Notes: generated by a model not told the origin, from the letters alone. Numbered from the stretch's first letter, positions 8,932 through 18,066 are shown. The stretch is DNA of 64,000 nt from Anaerobacillus isosaccharinicus (GCF_001866075.3 NZ_CP063356.1:3896164-3960163), one strand, 5' to 3'. Made by a program: numbers and translations.

Positions 8932-9819
8932 ATGAATTTTGGACATTTATTAACGGCAATGGTGACACCATTTGACCAAAATGGAAAAATTGACTTTGAA
9001 GCTACTCAAAGCTTAGTGAATCATTTAATTGATAACGGTAATGATGGGATTGTTGTTGCAGGAACTACGGGTGAATCCCCTACCCTAACTACAACAGAAA
9101 AAGCAGAGTTGTTTAAATTTGTTGTTGAGGTTGTTGCTGGTCGTGTTTCTGTTATTGCGGGTACAGGAACAAATAGTACAGCCTCATCCATTGAATTAAC
9201 AGAGATTGCAACTAAATCAGGTGTTGATGGAATTATGCTTGTCGCACCATATTATAATAAACCAAATCAAGAAGGTCTTTACCTCCATTTCAAAACAATT
9301 GCAGATTCTACTCATTTACCTGTTATGCTCTACAACATTCCAGGTCGTAGTGCAGTTAATATCCAAGTGGAAACAATCGTTCGTCTCTCACAAGTTACCA
9401 ATATCGTCTGTGTAAAAGAAGCTAGTGGAGACTTAGATGCTATGGCTGATATTATTGAAAATACTGCGGATGATTTCTTGGTATATAGTGGTGATGATGG
9501 TCTTACTCTACCGGTATTAGCTATTGGTGGACATGGTGTTGTTTCGGTATCGGCTCATGTAATTGGCAAGGAAATGAAGGAAATGATTACGACTTTCCAA
9601 AACGGCGACTCGAAAAAAGCTGCTTCACTTCATCGAAAGCTTTTACCGATTATGAAGACAATGTTTATTGCTCCTAATCCGACGCCTGTAAAAGCAGCTC
9701 TAGAAATGATTGGACAAAACGTAGGTTCAGTCCGTTTACCTCTAGTCCCACTGACAGAAACAGAATTAGAGATAGTTAATGGCGCTATGAGAGGCAAATT
9801 GTTATCTCCAGTAATATAA
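8932..9819 (+). CDS. dapA: 4-hydroxy-tetrahydrodipicolinate synthase
   Basis: DapA (295 residues, normal length) condenses pyruvate with aspartate semialdehyde, the first committed step to lysine and dipicolinate. The Schiff-base lysine lies in VCVKEASGDL (about K163), the N-terminal block MVTPFDQNGKIDF and the motif GTTGESPTLT are typical, and YYNKPNQEGLY carries the catalytic tyrosine. I chose ATG at 8932 over the in-frame GTG at 8923, since AGAGGTG lies at the right distance for the ATG. It is controlled by the lysine riboswitch and ends in its own terminator. Confidence 0.96.
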   Translation: MNFGHLLTAMVTPFDQNGKIDFEATQSLVNHLIDNGNDGIVVAGTTGESPTLTTTEKAELFKFVVEVVAGRVSVIAGTGTNSTASSIELTEIATKSGVDGIMLVAPYYNKPNQEGLYLHFKTIADSTHLPVMLYNIPGRSAVNIQVETIVRLSQVTNIVCVKEASGDLDAMADIIENTADDFLVYSGDDGLTLPVLAIGGHGVVSVSAHVIGKEMKEMITTFQNGDSKKAASLHRKLLPIMKTMFIAPNPTPVKAALEMIGQNVGSVRLPLVPLTETELEIVNGAMRGKLLSPVI

Positions 9820-9851
9820 TATACACCCTCCTCACGGATTGGGAATTACCT

Positions 9852-9885
9852 AAAGGGCACATTGAACATTTCAATGTGCCCTTTA
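9852..9885 (+). terminator. Terminator after dapA
   Basis: Arms AAAGGGCACATTGA and TCAATGTGCCCTTT with a short loop; near-perfect 14-bp stem. Confidence 0.85.
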
Positions 9886-9906
9886 AAAGTTGTTGTTACT
9901 CAAAGA

Positions 9907-9935
9907 AAAAAACGACTTGGCTTAACCAAGTCGCT
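9907..9935 (-). terminator. Terminator after the ASCH-domain gene
   Basis: Arms AACGACTTGG and CCAAGTCGCTT flank a 5-nt loop; on the minus strand the stem is followed by a T-rich run. Confidence 0.7.
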
Positions 9936-9943
9936 TTCGTTCT

Positions 9944-10285
9944 CTATTCTTCTACTGGACTAAACTCATGTGCCCAAACTTTCATTGTTGGAACCCATGG
10001 CATTCCTTTATGTAAAGATAGGATGGAGTTTTTATACTCCTCAAGTGTTGGGTATCCTTCGTCATTAGCGATTTCATCTGTTAAATCACCTAGTGTTTGG
10101 CGATAAACATTGTTTATTCTAAATGATTTGCCGTTTAAGACCATGATTTCTCCGATATCTGCGTAGCGTCCATTTCTTCTTACTGCAGTTTTTTTACCTT
10201 CTAAGATTTTTTCGATATCTGCAGCACCTGTTACTAGCCTATCTATTTCACATGTTTTTGGTGGTAATTTTTCAATTTCAGACAT
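9944..10285 (-). CDS. ASCH domain-containing protein
   Basis: A 113-residue protein of the ASCH (PUA-like) superfamily, which binds RNA or acts on modified nucleosides. Family blocks seen are GRYADIGEIM, FRINNVYRQTLGDLTDE and GYPTLEEYKN. No membrane or signal segments. The role is uncertain: ASCH members include N4-acetylcytidine amidohydrolases (YqfB) and possible RNA regulators. Followed by its own terminator; no operon partners. Confidence 0.75.
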   Translation of the reverse strand: MSEIEKLPPKTCEIDRLVTGAADIEKILEGKKTAVRRNGRYADIGEIMVLNGKSFRINNVYRQTLGDLTDEIANDEGYPTLEEYKNSILSLHKGMPWVPTMKVWAHEFSPVEE

Positions 10286-10427
10286 TATTTTCCCTCACTT
10301 TTGCTTTTTTTCTATTATAACATTAAGAGTGTAATAATGTTATAAAGTGTGCAAATTTTCGTTTTGTATGTATATTACTATTCTTTTCTAATAAAAATTT
10401 CATCAAATAGAAAGCGGCTGACTCATA

Positions 10428-10531
10428 AGTGGCTGCTCACCTCAAGTTGTTACTGTAAATAGAAAAAGAAAGGCATTCATATACAGTTTTTTGCTTGAGG
10501 TGACGGATACTATGCTTTTAAATCAGCCACT
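10428..10531. repeat. Nested inverted repeats in the ASCH/collagen-like gap
   Basis: Three nested pairs of arms fold over the same centre: AGTGGCTG (10428-10435) with CAGCCACT (10524-10531); TCACCTCAAG (10437-10446) with CTTGAGGTGA (10494-10503); ACTGTA (10452-10457) with TACAGT (10482-10487). A 20-nt bulge lies on the right arm. It lies downstream of the collagen-like gene, so it may end or stabilise that transcript, but the usual T-run is missing. Confidence 0.5.
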
Positions 10532-10551
10532 AATTATAAGGTTTTATCATT

Positions 10552-11079
10552 TTACGTGCATTGGAAAGATTCAATTCTCCGTAAATCCGTACCAAAGTAG
10601 ACCCACATCCAGCCATTCCAGCGATAGCCTGAAATCGATCTTCTACCAATAAAGGTTGGGTAGAACCAGAATTGTTGACGGTTTGTCAACCAAACATAAG
10701 TGTACCGATACAAGCAGCCTCTAATCGCACCTGGATCAACTGCAAAAACTCCCACTTGTTGTTGTTGTGGTGTGAAGGCTGGCGGTGGTCCTGTAGGTGG
10801 TCCTACTTGTTGACCAGGTCCCGGAGGTATTCCCGGAGGTCCTGGTGGAGGCCCTGGCTGCCACGGTGGACCACCTGGCCCTGGAGGTCTTCCTGGTGGA
10901 GGTCCTGGAGGGCCAAATAGTCCGCCTGGGAAAGGAAACCATGAACCACCAAAAATTCTCTCGTCTTGGGCTGTGCCTTGGTAGTGAGTCGGTTGAATAT
11001 GATGCGAATAATCATATCCTCCCCCATCTCCATGAGTAGCATAGCCGTAATTGGGATCTTCATAATAATTTGGATACAT
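10552..11079 (-). CDS. Collagen-like Pro/Gly-rich protein, probable spore surface protein
   Basis: A 175-residue protein. The N-terminus (residues 1-45) is rich in Tyr, His and Gly; residues about 50-98 are Pro/Gly-rich with irregular GPP/PPG triplets; the C-terminus (about 108-175) is a compact aromatic domain with paired cysteines and repeated Trp/Tyr (GCLYRYTYVWLTNRQ). No signal peptide, which suits spore coat or exosporium proteins assembled from the mother cell. I chose the ATG at 11079 (8 nt after AAAGGAG) over one three codons upstream. The C-terminal domain occurs in Bacillus hypothetical proteins; function is not known. Confidence 0.7.
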   Translation of the reverse strand: MYPNYYEDPNYGYATHGDGGGYDYSHHIQPTHYQGTAQDERIFGGSWFPFPGGLFGPPGPPPGRPPGPGGPPWQPGPPPGPPGIPPGPGQQVGPPTGPPPAFTPQQQQVGVFAVDPGAIRGCLYRYTYVWLTNRQQFWFYPTFIGRRSISGYRWNGWMWVYFGTDLRRIESFQCT

Positions 11080-11171
11080 AAGATGCACTCCTTTTCGTCT
11101 AGGTTTACATCATCATATGCATGGGTAACCGGGCGAACATCTTGTCTAGAAGAAAAGGGCTTTTGACTATA

Positions 11172-11226
11172 AAAATCGAAAAACTAAGGTTAGGTCATAT
11201 TACCAGTACCTTAGTTTTTCGATTTA
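11172..11226 (-). terminator. Terminator of the lysine catabolic operon
   Basis: Arms AATCGAAAAACTAAGGT and ACCTTAGTTTTTCGATT surround an 18-nt loop. The stem overlaps the stop codon of the last gene of the operon. Confidence 0.85.
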
Positions 11227-12648
11227 TTTTTTGAAGCAAATAAGCTTCATTTCCGTCATTTCTTCAATGGCATATTTTAATCCTTCGCGACCATAACCAC
11301 TTTCCTTTACACCCCCATAAGGCATATGATCTACCCGAAAAGTTGGGATGTCGTTAATCATTACTCCACCCACCTCTAAATTAGAGGCTGTCTCAAATGC
11401 TGTATGCACGTTATTCGTATAAATACCAGCTTGGAGACCATATTTAGAATCATTGACGTAATCAACGGCTTCTTCGACTGAATGAACTTTATTAATAATG
11501 ACTAATGGCGCAAATGCTTCTTGGCAAGAAACTTTTGAATGGCTTGTCACATTCGTTAAAACGGTTGGGTATAGAATATTCCCCTCTCGTTTTGCACCAA
11601 TGAGAATTTTGGCATCTTCTTTAACTGCTTCATCAATCCATACTAGTGCACGTTCTACTTCTTTTGGTCTAATTAAAGCTGAGATATCTGTTTTTTCATC
11701 TAGGGGATCCCCACATACTAGTTTCTCAGCTTTTTTTACAAATTTTTCAAGGAATTGATCAAATAGATTTTCATGAACATAAATGCGTTGCACAGAGATA
11801 CATACTTGGCCAGCATTTGCAAAAGCACCAAATACGGCTCTGTCAATAACTGTTTCAAGATCTACCCCATCATCGATAATTAACGCAGAGTTAGAGCCAA
11901 GTTCTAACGTAACTTTCTTTAAACCGGCTTTTTCTTTAATGAGCTTTCCTACTTGAGGGCTTCCGGTAAAGGTAATTCCTTTGACTCGTTCGTCTCGAAT
12001 AAGTTTGTCTCCAGCAATATGACCGTGGCCTGGAATGATATTGAGGACACCTGAAGGCAATCCAGCTTTTTCAAATACATCAGCTAAAAATAATGCTGTA
12101 AGTGGTGTTTGTTCTGCTGGTTTTAGAATGATGGCATTTCCAGCAGCAATGGCTGGGCCAACTTTGTGAGCGACTAAATTCATTGGGAAATTAAACGGCG
12201 TAATGGCACCAACTACGCCAATCGGTTCACGAACTGTAAAGGCAATTCTTCCTTCCCCACCTGGTGCTGCGTCCATGGGTATCATTTCTCCAGTTATGCG
12301 ACGTGCTTCTTCTGCAGCAAATTTGTAAGTCATAATTGTACGAGTGACTTCCCCTTTTGCTGCGGTGATTGGTTTGGCAGATTCTATGGAGATTAGTTTC
12401 GCGCATTCTTCTGCTTTTTCTTTTAATAGAGTAACAACTTTTTCTAAAATGTCAGCTCGCTCGTAGGCGGGCACTTTTGCGATGATTTTACTAGCTCGCA
12501 CCGCTGCAGCGATTGCTAAGTCTGTTTCTTCCTCATTAGCAAAAGCAACATCAGCAATTTTTTCATTCGTATAAGGGGAATACAGTGATACATATGTTTT
12601 TGCTTTTATAAATTGACCATCAATATAAAGGTCGTACGTTTTTGTCAT
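11224..12648 (-). CDS. Aldehyde dehydrogenase, probable succinate-semialdehyde dehydrogenase
   Basis: A 474-residue NAD(P)-dependent aldehyde dehydrogenase. Seen are the catalytic glutamate in VTLELGSNSA (about residue 250), the catalytic cysteine in NAGQVCISVQR (about 285) and the Rossmann block ITFTGSPQVGK. By sequence it is of the broad GapN/lactaldehyde/GabD group and could take several aldehydes. As the last gene after a GABA-type aminotransferase, the likely job is oxidation of succinate semialdehyde to succinate. Good GGAG site before the ATG; 16 nt from the previous stop; own terminator. Confidence 0.85.
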   Translation of the reverse strand: MTKTYDLYIDGQFIKAKTYVSLYSPYTNEKIADVAFANEEETDLAIAAAVRASKIIAKVPAYERADILEKVVTLLKEKAEECAKLISIESAKPITAAKGEVTRTIMTYKFAAEEARRITGEMIPMDAAPGGEGRIAFTVREPIGVVGAITPFNFPMNLVAHKVGPAIAAGNAIILKPAEQTPLTALFLADVFEKAGLPSGVLNIIPGHGHIAGDKLIRDERVKGITFTGSPQVGKLIKEKAGLKKVTLELGSNSALIIDDGVDLETVIDRAVFGAFANAGQVCISVQRIYVHENLFDQFLEKFVKKAEKLVCGDPLDEKTDISALIRPKEVERALVWIDEAVKEDAKILIGAKREGNILYPTVLTNVTSHSKVSCQEAFAPLVIINKVHSVEEAVDYVNDSKYGLQAGIYTNNVHTAFETASNLEVGGVMINDIPTFRVDHMPYGGVKESGYGREGLKYAIEEMTEMKLICFKK

Positions 12649-12664
12649 CCTATTAAACTCCTTT

Positions 12665-13999
12665 TCAATTCACTAATTCAACGATCACATCTTCAATGAC
12701 GGTAAGTCCTTCTTGGAGTTGTTCGTCTGTGATCACTAATGGGCATAAAAAACGAAGGACGTTCCCATAGAGGCCAGCACCTAAAATAATGACGCCCCGT
12801 CTATTTACTTCTTGGACGATGTTCGCCACTAATTCTTTATTCGGTGTTTTTGTCTGATTATCCTCCACAAATTCAACCGCAGTCATTGCGCCTAAAGAAC
12901 GGATGTCACCGATTTGTGGTACCTTCATTTGAAGTTTCTTGAAGCACTTAACAATTTGATTGCCAATTGTTTCTGCGCGTTCGCAAAGTTGTTCTTTTTC
13001 AAGCATTTCGATTACCTGTAGTGCAGCCACGCAGCCAAGTGGACTTCCACCATATGTGCCTCCGATCTCACCAATATTAGGAGCGTCCATAATTTCTGTG
13101 CGTCCTGTTACTGCACTTATTGGTAAGCCGGCAGCAATCGATTTCGACAAGGTCATTATATCAGGAACGACACCAAAGTGCTCCATAGCAAACATTTTTC
13201 CGGTGCGACCAAAGCCAGTTTGGACTTCATCAGCAATCATTAAAATCTTGTATTTTTCACAAATCGCTTTTACACCTTGGATAAAACGAACCGAAGGCAC
13301 AACAAAGCCTCCCTCACCTTGAACCGGTTCAAGAATAACAGCGGCAATGTCATCAGCTGAAACTTCACTTAAGTAAAACTCTTCAACCTTTGCAAGGATT
13401 AAATCATCTAGCTCGTCATTGGTTAGTCCGTTAGGCTTTCGATAGTAGTAAGGGTACGGTAGTTTGTACGTATCAGTAGCAAACGGTCCAAAGCCATATT
13501 TGTAAGGTTTTACTTTACTTGTCAGTGACATTGCCATAAATGTTCGACCGTGATAGCCGCGTTCAAAGGAGATGATCCCTCTTCGTTTCGTATATTTTCT
13601 AGCAATCTTGACTGCGTTTTCAACAGCTTCGGCACCACTGTTTAAAAAAAATGTTTTTTTCTGATGAGTTCCAGGTGTAATCTCATTTAATTTTTCAGCT
13701 AAGGCAATATAGGGCTCATACATCATCACATGAAAAGAAGTGTGTAAATACTGATCAAGCTGAGCTTTTAATGCAGTCACAACTTCTGGGGGACAATGAC
13801 CTGTGTTAATTGTTCCAATGGCACCAGCAAAATCAATAAACGTATTTCCATCTACGTCAGTGAGTAAGGCTCCCCTTCCTTTTTCAACAAACGTCATCGC
13901 GGTATTAAAAGGCCCTTTTGGCACGTGCTTGTAGCGCCGTTCGAGCATTTTTTTGGCAATTGGTCCTGGTATTTCTGTTTTCAAATCAATAGATTTCAT
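12665..13999 (-). CDS. gabT: 4-aminobutyrate aminotransferase (class III)
   Basis: A 444-residue PLP enzyme. The PLP lysine lies in DIMTLSKSIAAG, preceded by IADEVQTGFGRTG, and GAIGTINTGH and NSGAEAVENAVK are typical of GABA transaminases. It would move the amino group of GABA to 2-oxoglutarate, giving succinate semialdehyde. The ATG at 13999 overlaps the upstream deacylase stop as ATGA, so the two are translationally coupled. The frame continues 11 codons further up inside the previous gene, but GGAGGTG fits the ATG at 13999. Close relatives act on other omega-amines. Confidence 0.9.
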   Translation of the reverse strand: MKSIDLKTEIPGPIAKKMLERRYKHVPKGPFNTAMTFVEKGRGALLTDVDGNTFIDFAGAIGTINTGHCPPEVVTALKAQLDQYLHTSFHVMMYEPYIALAEKLNEITPGTHQKKTFFLNSGAEAVENAVKIARKYTKRRGIISFERGYHGRTFMAMSLTSKVKPYKYGFGPFATDTYKLPYPYYYRKPNGLTNDELDDLILAKVEEFYLSEVSADDIAAVILEPVQGEGGFVVPSVRFIQGVKAICEKYKILMIADEVQTGFGRTGKMFAMEHFGVVPDIMTLSKSIAAGLPISAVTGRTEIMDAPNIGEIGGTYGGSPLGCVAALQVIEMLEKEQLCERAETIGNQIVKCFKKLQMKVPQIGDIRSLGAMTAVEFVEDNQTKTPNKELVANIVQEVNRRGVIILGAGLYGNVLRFLCPLVITDEQLQEGLTVIEDVIVELVN

Positions 14000-15279
14000 T
14001 TGTTTACACCTCCATTTTCCGTTCCACACCAATCAATGACTGTTAAAGCAATAATTTCGGCTGCTTTAAAAATTTGCTCTATTTCAATGTATTCATTTGG
14101 AAAATGAGCCATACTTGATGTTCCAGGGCCAAAGACAATCGAAGGCGTTTTACCAACTTGCGTGAGGAGACCACCATCTGTTCCCCATGGTGATGCTTCA
14201 ATTACTGGGGCTTTGCCTGTGACTTTTTCATAGTTGGCTTGTAAGATTACCATTAACGGATGTTTTTCATCAATAGCACCCGGGAGCCATTGAGCTCCGT
14301 ACCACTCAAGTTCAACAGGATGATCGTCAAACCAGGTGTCTACTTTAGCTAGCTCTTTTAACCATGAATCTAATTCTTGTTGGACATCCTCGATTTTTTC
14401 ATTAGGAGCAATCCCAATTCTGCCTTCAAGCTTTACTAAGTCGGCGACTGAAGATGGCCAGTCGCCCCCTTCAATTCTACCAATGTTGATTGGGACGGGG
14501 ATTGGGATGTTCTTATACAAGGGCTCATTGATCCGCTTGTTTCTTAAAGTTTCTAATTTCTCGATATGTTTGACAACAATAGAGCTTTTTTCGATGGCGC
14601 TAACCCCTTGGTACCTCGTACCGCCATGGGCCGAACGACCTTTGACATGAACACGAAACCATTTCGAGCCTTGTTGTTTTGGGAAAATTCGCATGTCTGT
14701 TGGCTCAGGAATAATAGCGGCATCGGCATGATAACCCTTCATGATCGCAGCTAGGGTACCTGCCCCTCCACTTTCTTCTTCTACAACACTGTGAAGAATG
14801 ACATCGCCTTTCAGTTGGATGTTTAGTTGTTTAATAGTTTCTACAGCTAAGTAAAGGGCAAGGTTCCCGCCCTTCATATCGGTTGTGCCACGGCCATACA
14901 TTTTTCCGTCATTGATGAGCCCATCGTAAGGCGGGTTCTCCCATTGTCTCAGGTCACCGGCAGGAACGACATCAACATGGCCATTTAAAACAATAGAGTT
15001 GCCGCCACCTGTTCCTTTTAACACACCAACAACGTTAGGACTTCCTAAAAACGTTTCTCGATTAGAAAAAAAGTAAGGGTGTTTTTTTAATGCTATGCCG
15101 TCTAGTTCCCACTGATCAACTTCAAGTCCCATTTTTTGAAGTTTAGAAGCAATCAACTCTTGTACAGAGGCTTCATTTCCTTGTGTGCTAGGGAATTGGA
15201 CTAGCTGTTGTAAAAAATGAACAGCTTCTTGGCGATGAATTTGTAACCATTGACTGATTTTTTCTTGTAGATTGCTCAT
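13996..15279 (-). CDS. yodQ: M20 family deacylase (YodQ-like)
   Basis: A 427-residue zinc amidohydrolase of the ArgE/DapE/Acy1 group. Metal ligands are recognisable in VLNGHVDVVP, YGRGTTDMKGG, VVEEESGGAGT and the late EASPWGTDGG. The B. subtilis homologue YodQ lies in the same order next to kamA. In this pathway it would most simply remove the acetyl group added by AblB, giving GABA from 4-acetamidobutyrate; that step is inferred. AGGAGG precedes the ATG; the stop overlaps gabT by 4 nt. Confidence 0.88.
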   Translation of the reverse strand: MSNLQEKISQWLQIHRQEAVHFLQQLVQFPSTQGNEASVQELIASKLQKMGLEVDQWELDGIALKKHPYFFSNRETFLGSPNVVGVLKGTGGGNSIVLNGHVDVVPAGDLRQWENPPYDGLINDGKMYGRGTTDMKGGNLALYLAVETIKQLNIQLKGDVILHSVVEEESGGAGTLAAIMKGYHADAAIIPEPTDMRIFPKQQGSKWFRVHVKGRSAHGGTRYQGVSAIEKSSIVVKHIEKLETLRNKRINEPLYKNIPIPVPINIGRIEGGDWPSSVADLVKLEGRIGIAPNEKIEDVQQELDSWLKELAKVDTWFDDHPVELEWYGAQWLPGAIDEKHPLMVILQANYEKVTGKAPVIEASPWGTDGGLLTQVGKTPSIVFGPGTSSMAHFPNEYIEIEQIFKAAEIIALTVIDWCGTENGGVNK

Positions 15280-15357
15280 GACGATCCTCCTAATCTATAA
15301 AGGTGGAAGTATAAAGGCTAGGTTATAAGGATGTCTACTGTTTCTCCTAGTCAAAAA

Positions 15358-16017
15358 TCAAATAGTCTTCAGTTCCTTACTTATAATAAAGTCTGCATCT
15401 GTATGTTTTCTAATATCAGCAACGGTAAAAGGCTCCATGACCTCTAGCAAAAGTAGTCCTTCTTTCGTTACTTCAAATACAGCCATGTCGGTAATGATTA
15501 GATTGACGCAGTGTGGTGCTGTTAGTGGAAGTGTACAAGTTTTTAAGATTTTCGGACTTCCATTTTTACTAACGTGATTCATAAGGACAATTACTTTTTT
15601 TGATTTTTGTGCGAGCTCAATGGCTCCGCCCATTCCAGGCACTTTTTTTCCCGGGACAATCCAGTTAGCTAAATCACCCTGTTCACTGACTTCTAGTGCT
15701 CCTAAGATCGTTACATCGACTAAACCGCGGCGAATGATCCCAAATGCTGTGGCGCTATCAAAGTAAGAACCACCTGGAACGATCGTAATTGGGTATCCAC
15801 CAGCATTACAAAGATTTTCATCTTCATCTCCTTTAACAGGACTTGGTCCAGTACCTAAAATTCCGTTTTCAGCATGAAACATGACTTTCATTGCATGAGG
15901 AATATAGTTTGCAACTAAAGTAGGAATGCCAATGCCTAGATTTACAGTCATTCCTTGTTGAATTTTTTTTGCAGCTCGTTTGGCAATACGTTCTCGGTTA
16001 TCTATTCCCATACCCAT
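15358..16017 (-). CDS. yodR: CoA transferase subunit B (YodR-like)
   Basis: A 219-residue beta subunit of an acetoacetate/butyrate-type CoA transferase. The catalytic glutamate is in FHAENGILGTG (about residue 53), with VNLGIGIPTLVANY upstream. It pairs with the alpha subunit encoded just before; together they would activate the 3-oxo acid made by YodT. The start is ambiguous: TTG 16023, ATG 16017 or ATG 16011; ATG 16017 is at the best distance from AAGGGG. All overlap the end of yodS. Confidence 0.88.
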   Translation of the reverse strand: MGMGIDNRERIAKRAAKKIQQGMTVNLGIGIPTLVANYIPHAMKVMFHAENGILGTGPSPVKGDEDENLCNAGGYPITIVPGGSYFDSATAFGIIRRGLVDVTILGALEVSEQGDLANWIVPGKKVPGMGGAIELAQKSKKVIVLMNHVSKNGSPKILKTCTLPLTAPHCVNLIITDMAVFEVTKEGLLLLEVMEPFTVADIRKHTDADFIISKELKTI

Positions 16018-16676
16018 TTCCAATCGACCCCTTGAGATTTAATAACAAAATTAACAAATACACCTGGTGTGATGATCTCTTCCGGATCAAGCTGACCAAT
16101 CTCCACAATCTCTTCTACTTCGGCAATGGTCACTTGGCCTGCCATAGCAACGAGGGGATTTGTATTTCGGGCACTTTTGTCGTAAATTAAATTGCCGTAT
16201 TTATCAGCTTTTTTTGCATAGACAATAGAAACGTCAGCCATTAAGGCTGGTTCAATTAGGAAGCTCCGACCACTGACTTCAACAGTATCTTTGTTTTTAG
16301 CGATTATGCTATCAATGCCAACGTCAATGAGTACGCCACCTAAGCCCATTCCACCAGCACGGATCCGTTCGACCAGGGTTCCTTGTGGGGAAAATTCTAC
16401 TTTTAGCTTTCCTCCTGTCATCTGGTTTCCAGCAACGGGGTTTGAGCCAATATGGGAAGCAATCAGTGTACTTGCTCTTCCTTGACTGACAAGCTTACCA
16501 ATACCGATGTTGGGAAACCCTGCGTCATTTCCGATTAAATGGAGGTTCTTAACCCCTTTAGCTAATATGCCATTGATGATCGTCGGAGGATTGCCAACGC
16601 CGCCAAATCCCCCGTACATTAAAGTACATCCGTCTTGAATATATTCTAAAGCCTTTTCTAAAGTTACGACTTTCAT
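16002..16676 (-). CDS. yodS: CoA transferase subunit A (YodS-like)
   Basis: A 224-residue alpha subunit. The glycine-rich CoA-binding block LMYGGFGGVGNPP lies at residues 19-31, and FSPQGTLVERIRAGGMGLGG is typical of the family (positions about 95-114). It starts with ATGA overlapping the yodT stop and overlaps yodR at its end, so the three genes are tightly coupled. Works as a heteromer with YodR in the cytoplasm. Confidence 0.9.
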   Translation of the reverse strand: MKVVTLEKALEYIQDGCTLMYGGFGGVGNPPTIINGILAKGVKNLHLIGNDAGFPNIGIGKLVSQGRASTLIASHIGSNPVAGNQMTGGKLKVEFSPQGTLVERIRAGGMGLGGVLIDVGIDSIIAKNKDTVEVSGRSFLIEPALMADVSIVYAKKADKYGNLIYDKSARNTNPLVAMAGQVTIAEVEEIVEIGQLDPEEIITPGVFVNFVIKSQGVDWKWVWE

Positions 16677-18019
16677 GACACCTGACCTCCATCCTTTGGA
16701 CGTAGCTGTTCATCTACTTTGATAAATGCTTTCTTCAAGCGAATAACTAATTCGTCGACCTCCTCCTTTGTAATGACTAGTGGTGGCGAAATTAAAATCG
16801 CATCACCGGTAATCCCTTCTTCACCAGCGCTTGAAGGATAAACGAGTAATCCATTTTCCATTGCTTTTTGAATAACGAGGTTCGCTAGTTTAATTGGCGT
16901 TCTTAATTCTTTGTCATAGACAAATTCAATACCAACTAATAGTCCTTTGCCGCGCACATCACCGATAAAGGCAAATTCGTTCGCTAGTGTTGATAGTTTG
17001 TGAATAAGATAGTTGCCCATCATTTTTCCTCGGTCGACCAATTGATTTTTTTCGATATATTCAAGGACGGCTAAAGATACAGCTGCTGATTGGGGGTTGG
17101 CACTATACGTGTGCCCACTCATGATCATTTTTGATCCTTTTAAAATAGGATCCATGACACGTTCACTGACTAAAGTAGCAGCCATTGGTGTGTAGCCGGC
17201 AGTCATCCCCTTACCAAGGGCAACGAGATCTGGCTGAACGTTCCAATGTTCGATAGCTAACATTTTTCCAGTCCGACCGATCCCGGTCATCACTTCATCG
17301 GCGATAAATAAAATGTCGTTTCGATCACAAATCTTTTTAATTTCAGTGTAATAATCATCAGGTGGAACAATCGCCCCTCCTGCTGCCCCGATAATAGGTT
17401 CAGCAATAAAGGCAGCGATCGTTTGTTTGCCCAGTCGCTTAATGACTCGTTCTAATTCACTAGCGCAAAGAAGTTTACAACTTGGATACGTAAGGTTAAA
17501 TGGACAGCGATAACAATAAGGGGCGGAAACAGTTGGGAAGTCTTCTAGTAATGGAATGAAACGCTCTCTGCGGCCAACATGACCTGACATCGATAAGGCA
17601 CCTAAGGTAATGCCATGGTAACTTATAAAACGGGAAAGAACTTTAGTTTTTGTGAAAATCCCCCGTTCCTGCCAGTATTGAATGGCAATTTTCATCGCAG
17701 TTTCTGTTGCCTCTGAGCCACTATTAACAAAAAAAGACCAATTTAAATCACCTGGTGTCATTTCACTTAATTTTCTTGCTAGTGCTTCGGCAGGCTCACT
17801 TGTAAACTGGGAGCGATAAACGAATGAGACTTTATTTGCTTGATCATTAATCGCCTTAATAATTTCAGGCACACCATGCCCGATACTTGCGGTTACTGCT
17901 CCAGAAGAACCATCAATATATTCTTTTTTATCTTTGTCGTACAAATAGACGCCTTTTCCGTAGTCAATCGTGGGATAAACCGCGTCTAAAACAGGTTTAA
18001 TTAAATGGCTCCGCTTCAC
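16673..18019 (-). CDS. yodT: Class III aminotransferase (YodT-like), probable acetyl-beta-lysine transaminase
   Basis: A PLP aminotransferase (448 residues). The PLP lysine lies in DLVALGKGMTAGY, with FIADEVMTGIGRTG upstream and DGSSGAVTASIGHG near the N-terminus. I chose GTG at 18019 since GGGAG stands 7 nt before it; the frame extends 8 codons further to a GTG at 18043 with no good site. In B. subtilis the homologue sits in the kamA cluster. Likely substrate here is N6-acetyl-beta-lysine, giving 6-acetamido-3-oxohexanoate; this comes from context. Confidence 0.88.
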   Translation of the reverse strand: MKRSHLIKPVLDAVYPTIDYGKGVYLYDKDKKEYIDGSSGAVTASIGHGVPEIIKAINDQANKVSFVYRSQFTSEPAEALARKLSEMTPGDLNWSFFVNSGSEATETAMKIAIQYWQERGIFTKTKVLSRFISYHGITLGALSMSGHVGRRERFIPLLEDFPTVSAPYCYRCPFNLTYPSCKLLCASELERVIKRLGKQTIAAFIAEPIIGAAGGAIVPPDDYYTEIKKICDRNDILFIADEVMTGIGRTGKMLAIEHWNVQPDLVALGKGMTAGYTPMAATLVSERVMDPILKGSKMIMSGHTYSANPQSAAVSLAVLEYIEKNQLVDRGKMMGNYLIHKLSTLANEFAFIGDVRGKGLLVGIEFVYDKELRTPIKLANLVIQKAMENGLLVYPSSAGEEGITGDAILISPPLVITKEEVDELVIRLKKAFIKVDEQLRPKDGGQVS

Positions 18020-18066
18020 TTTAATTCTCCCTTCATACGCCACTTAGGAAGATTACTGATAGAGTC

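Noticed and set aside
10672-11063. Several frames on both strands within the collagen-like gene
   Set aside because: They come from the repetitive GC-rich Gly/Pro codons read in other frames; only the frame 10552-11079 has a good site and sensible protein.
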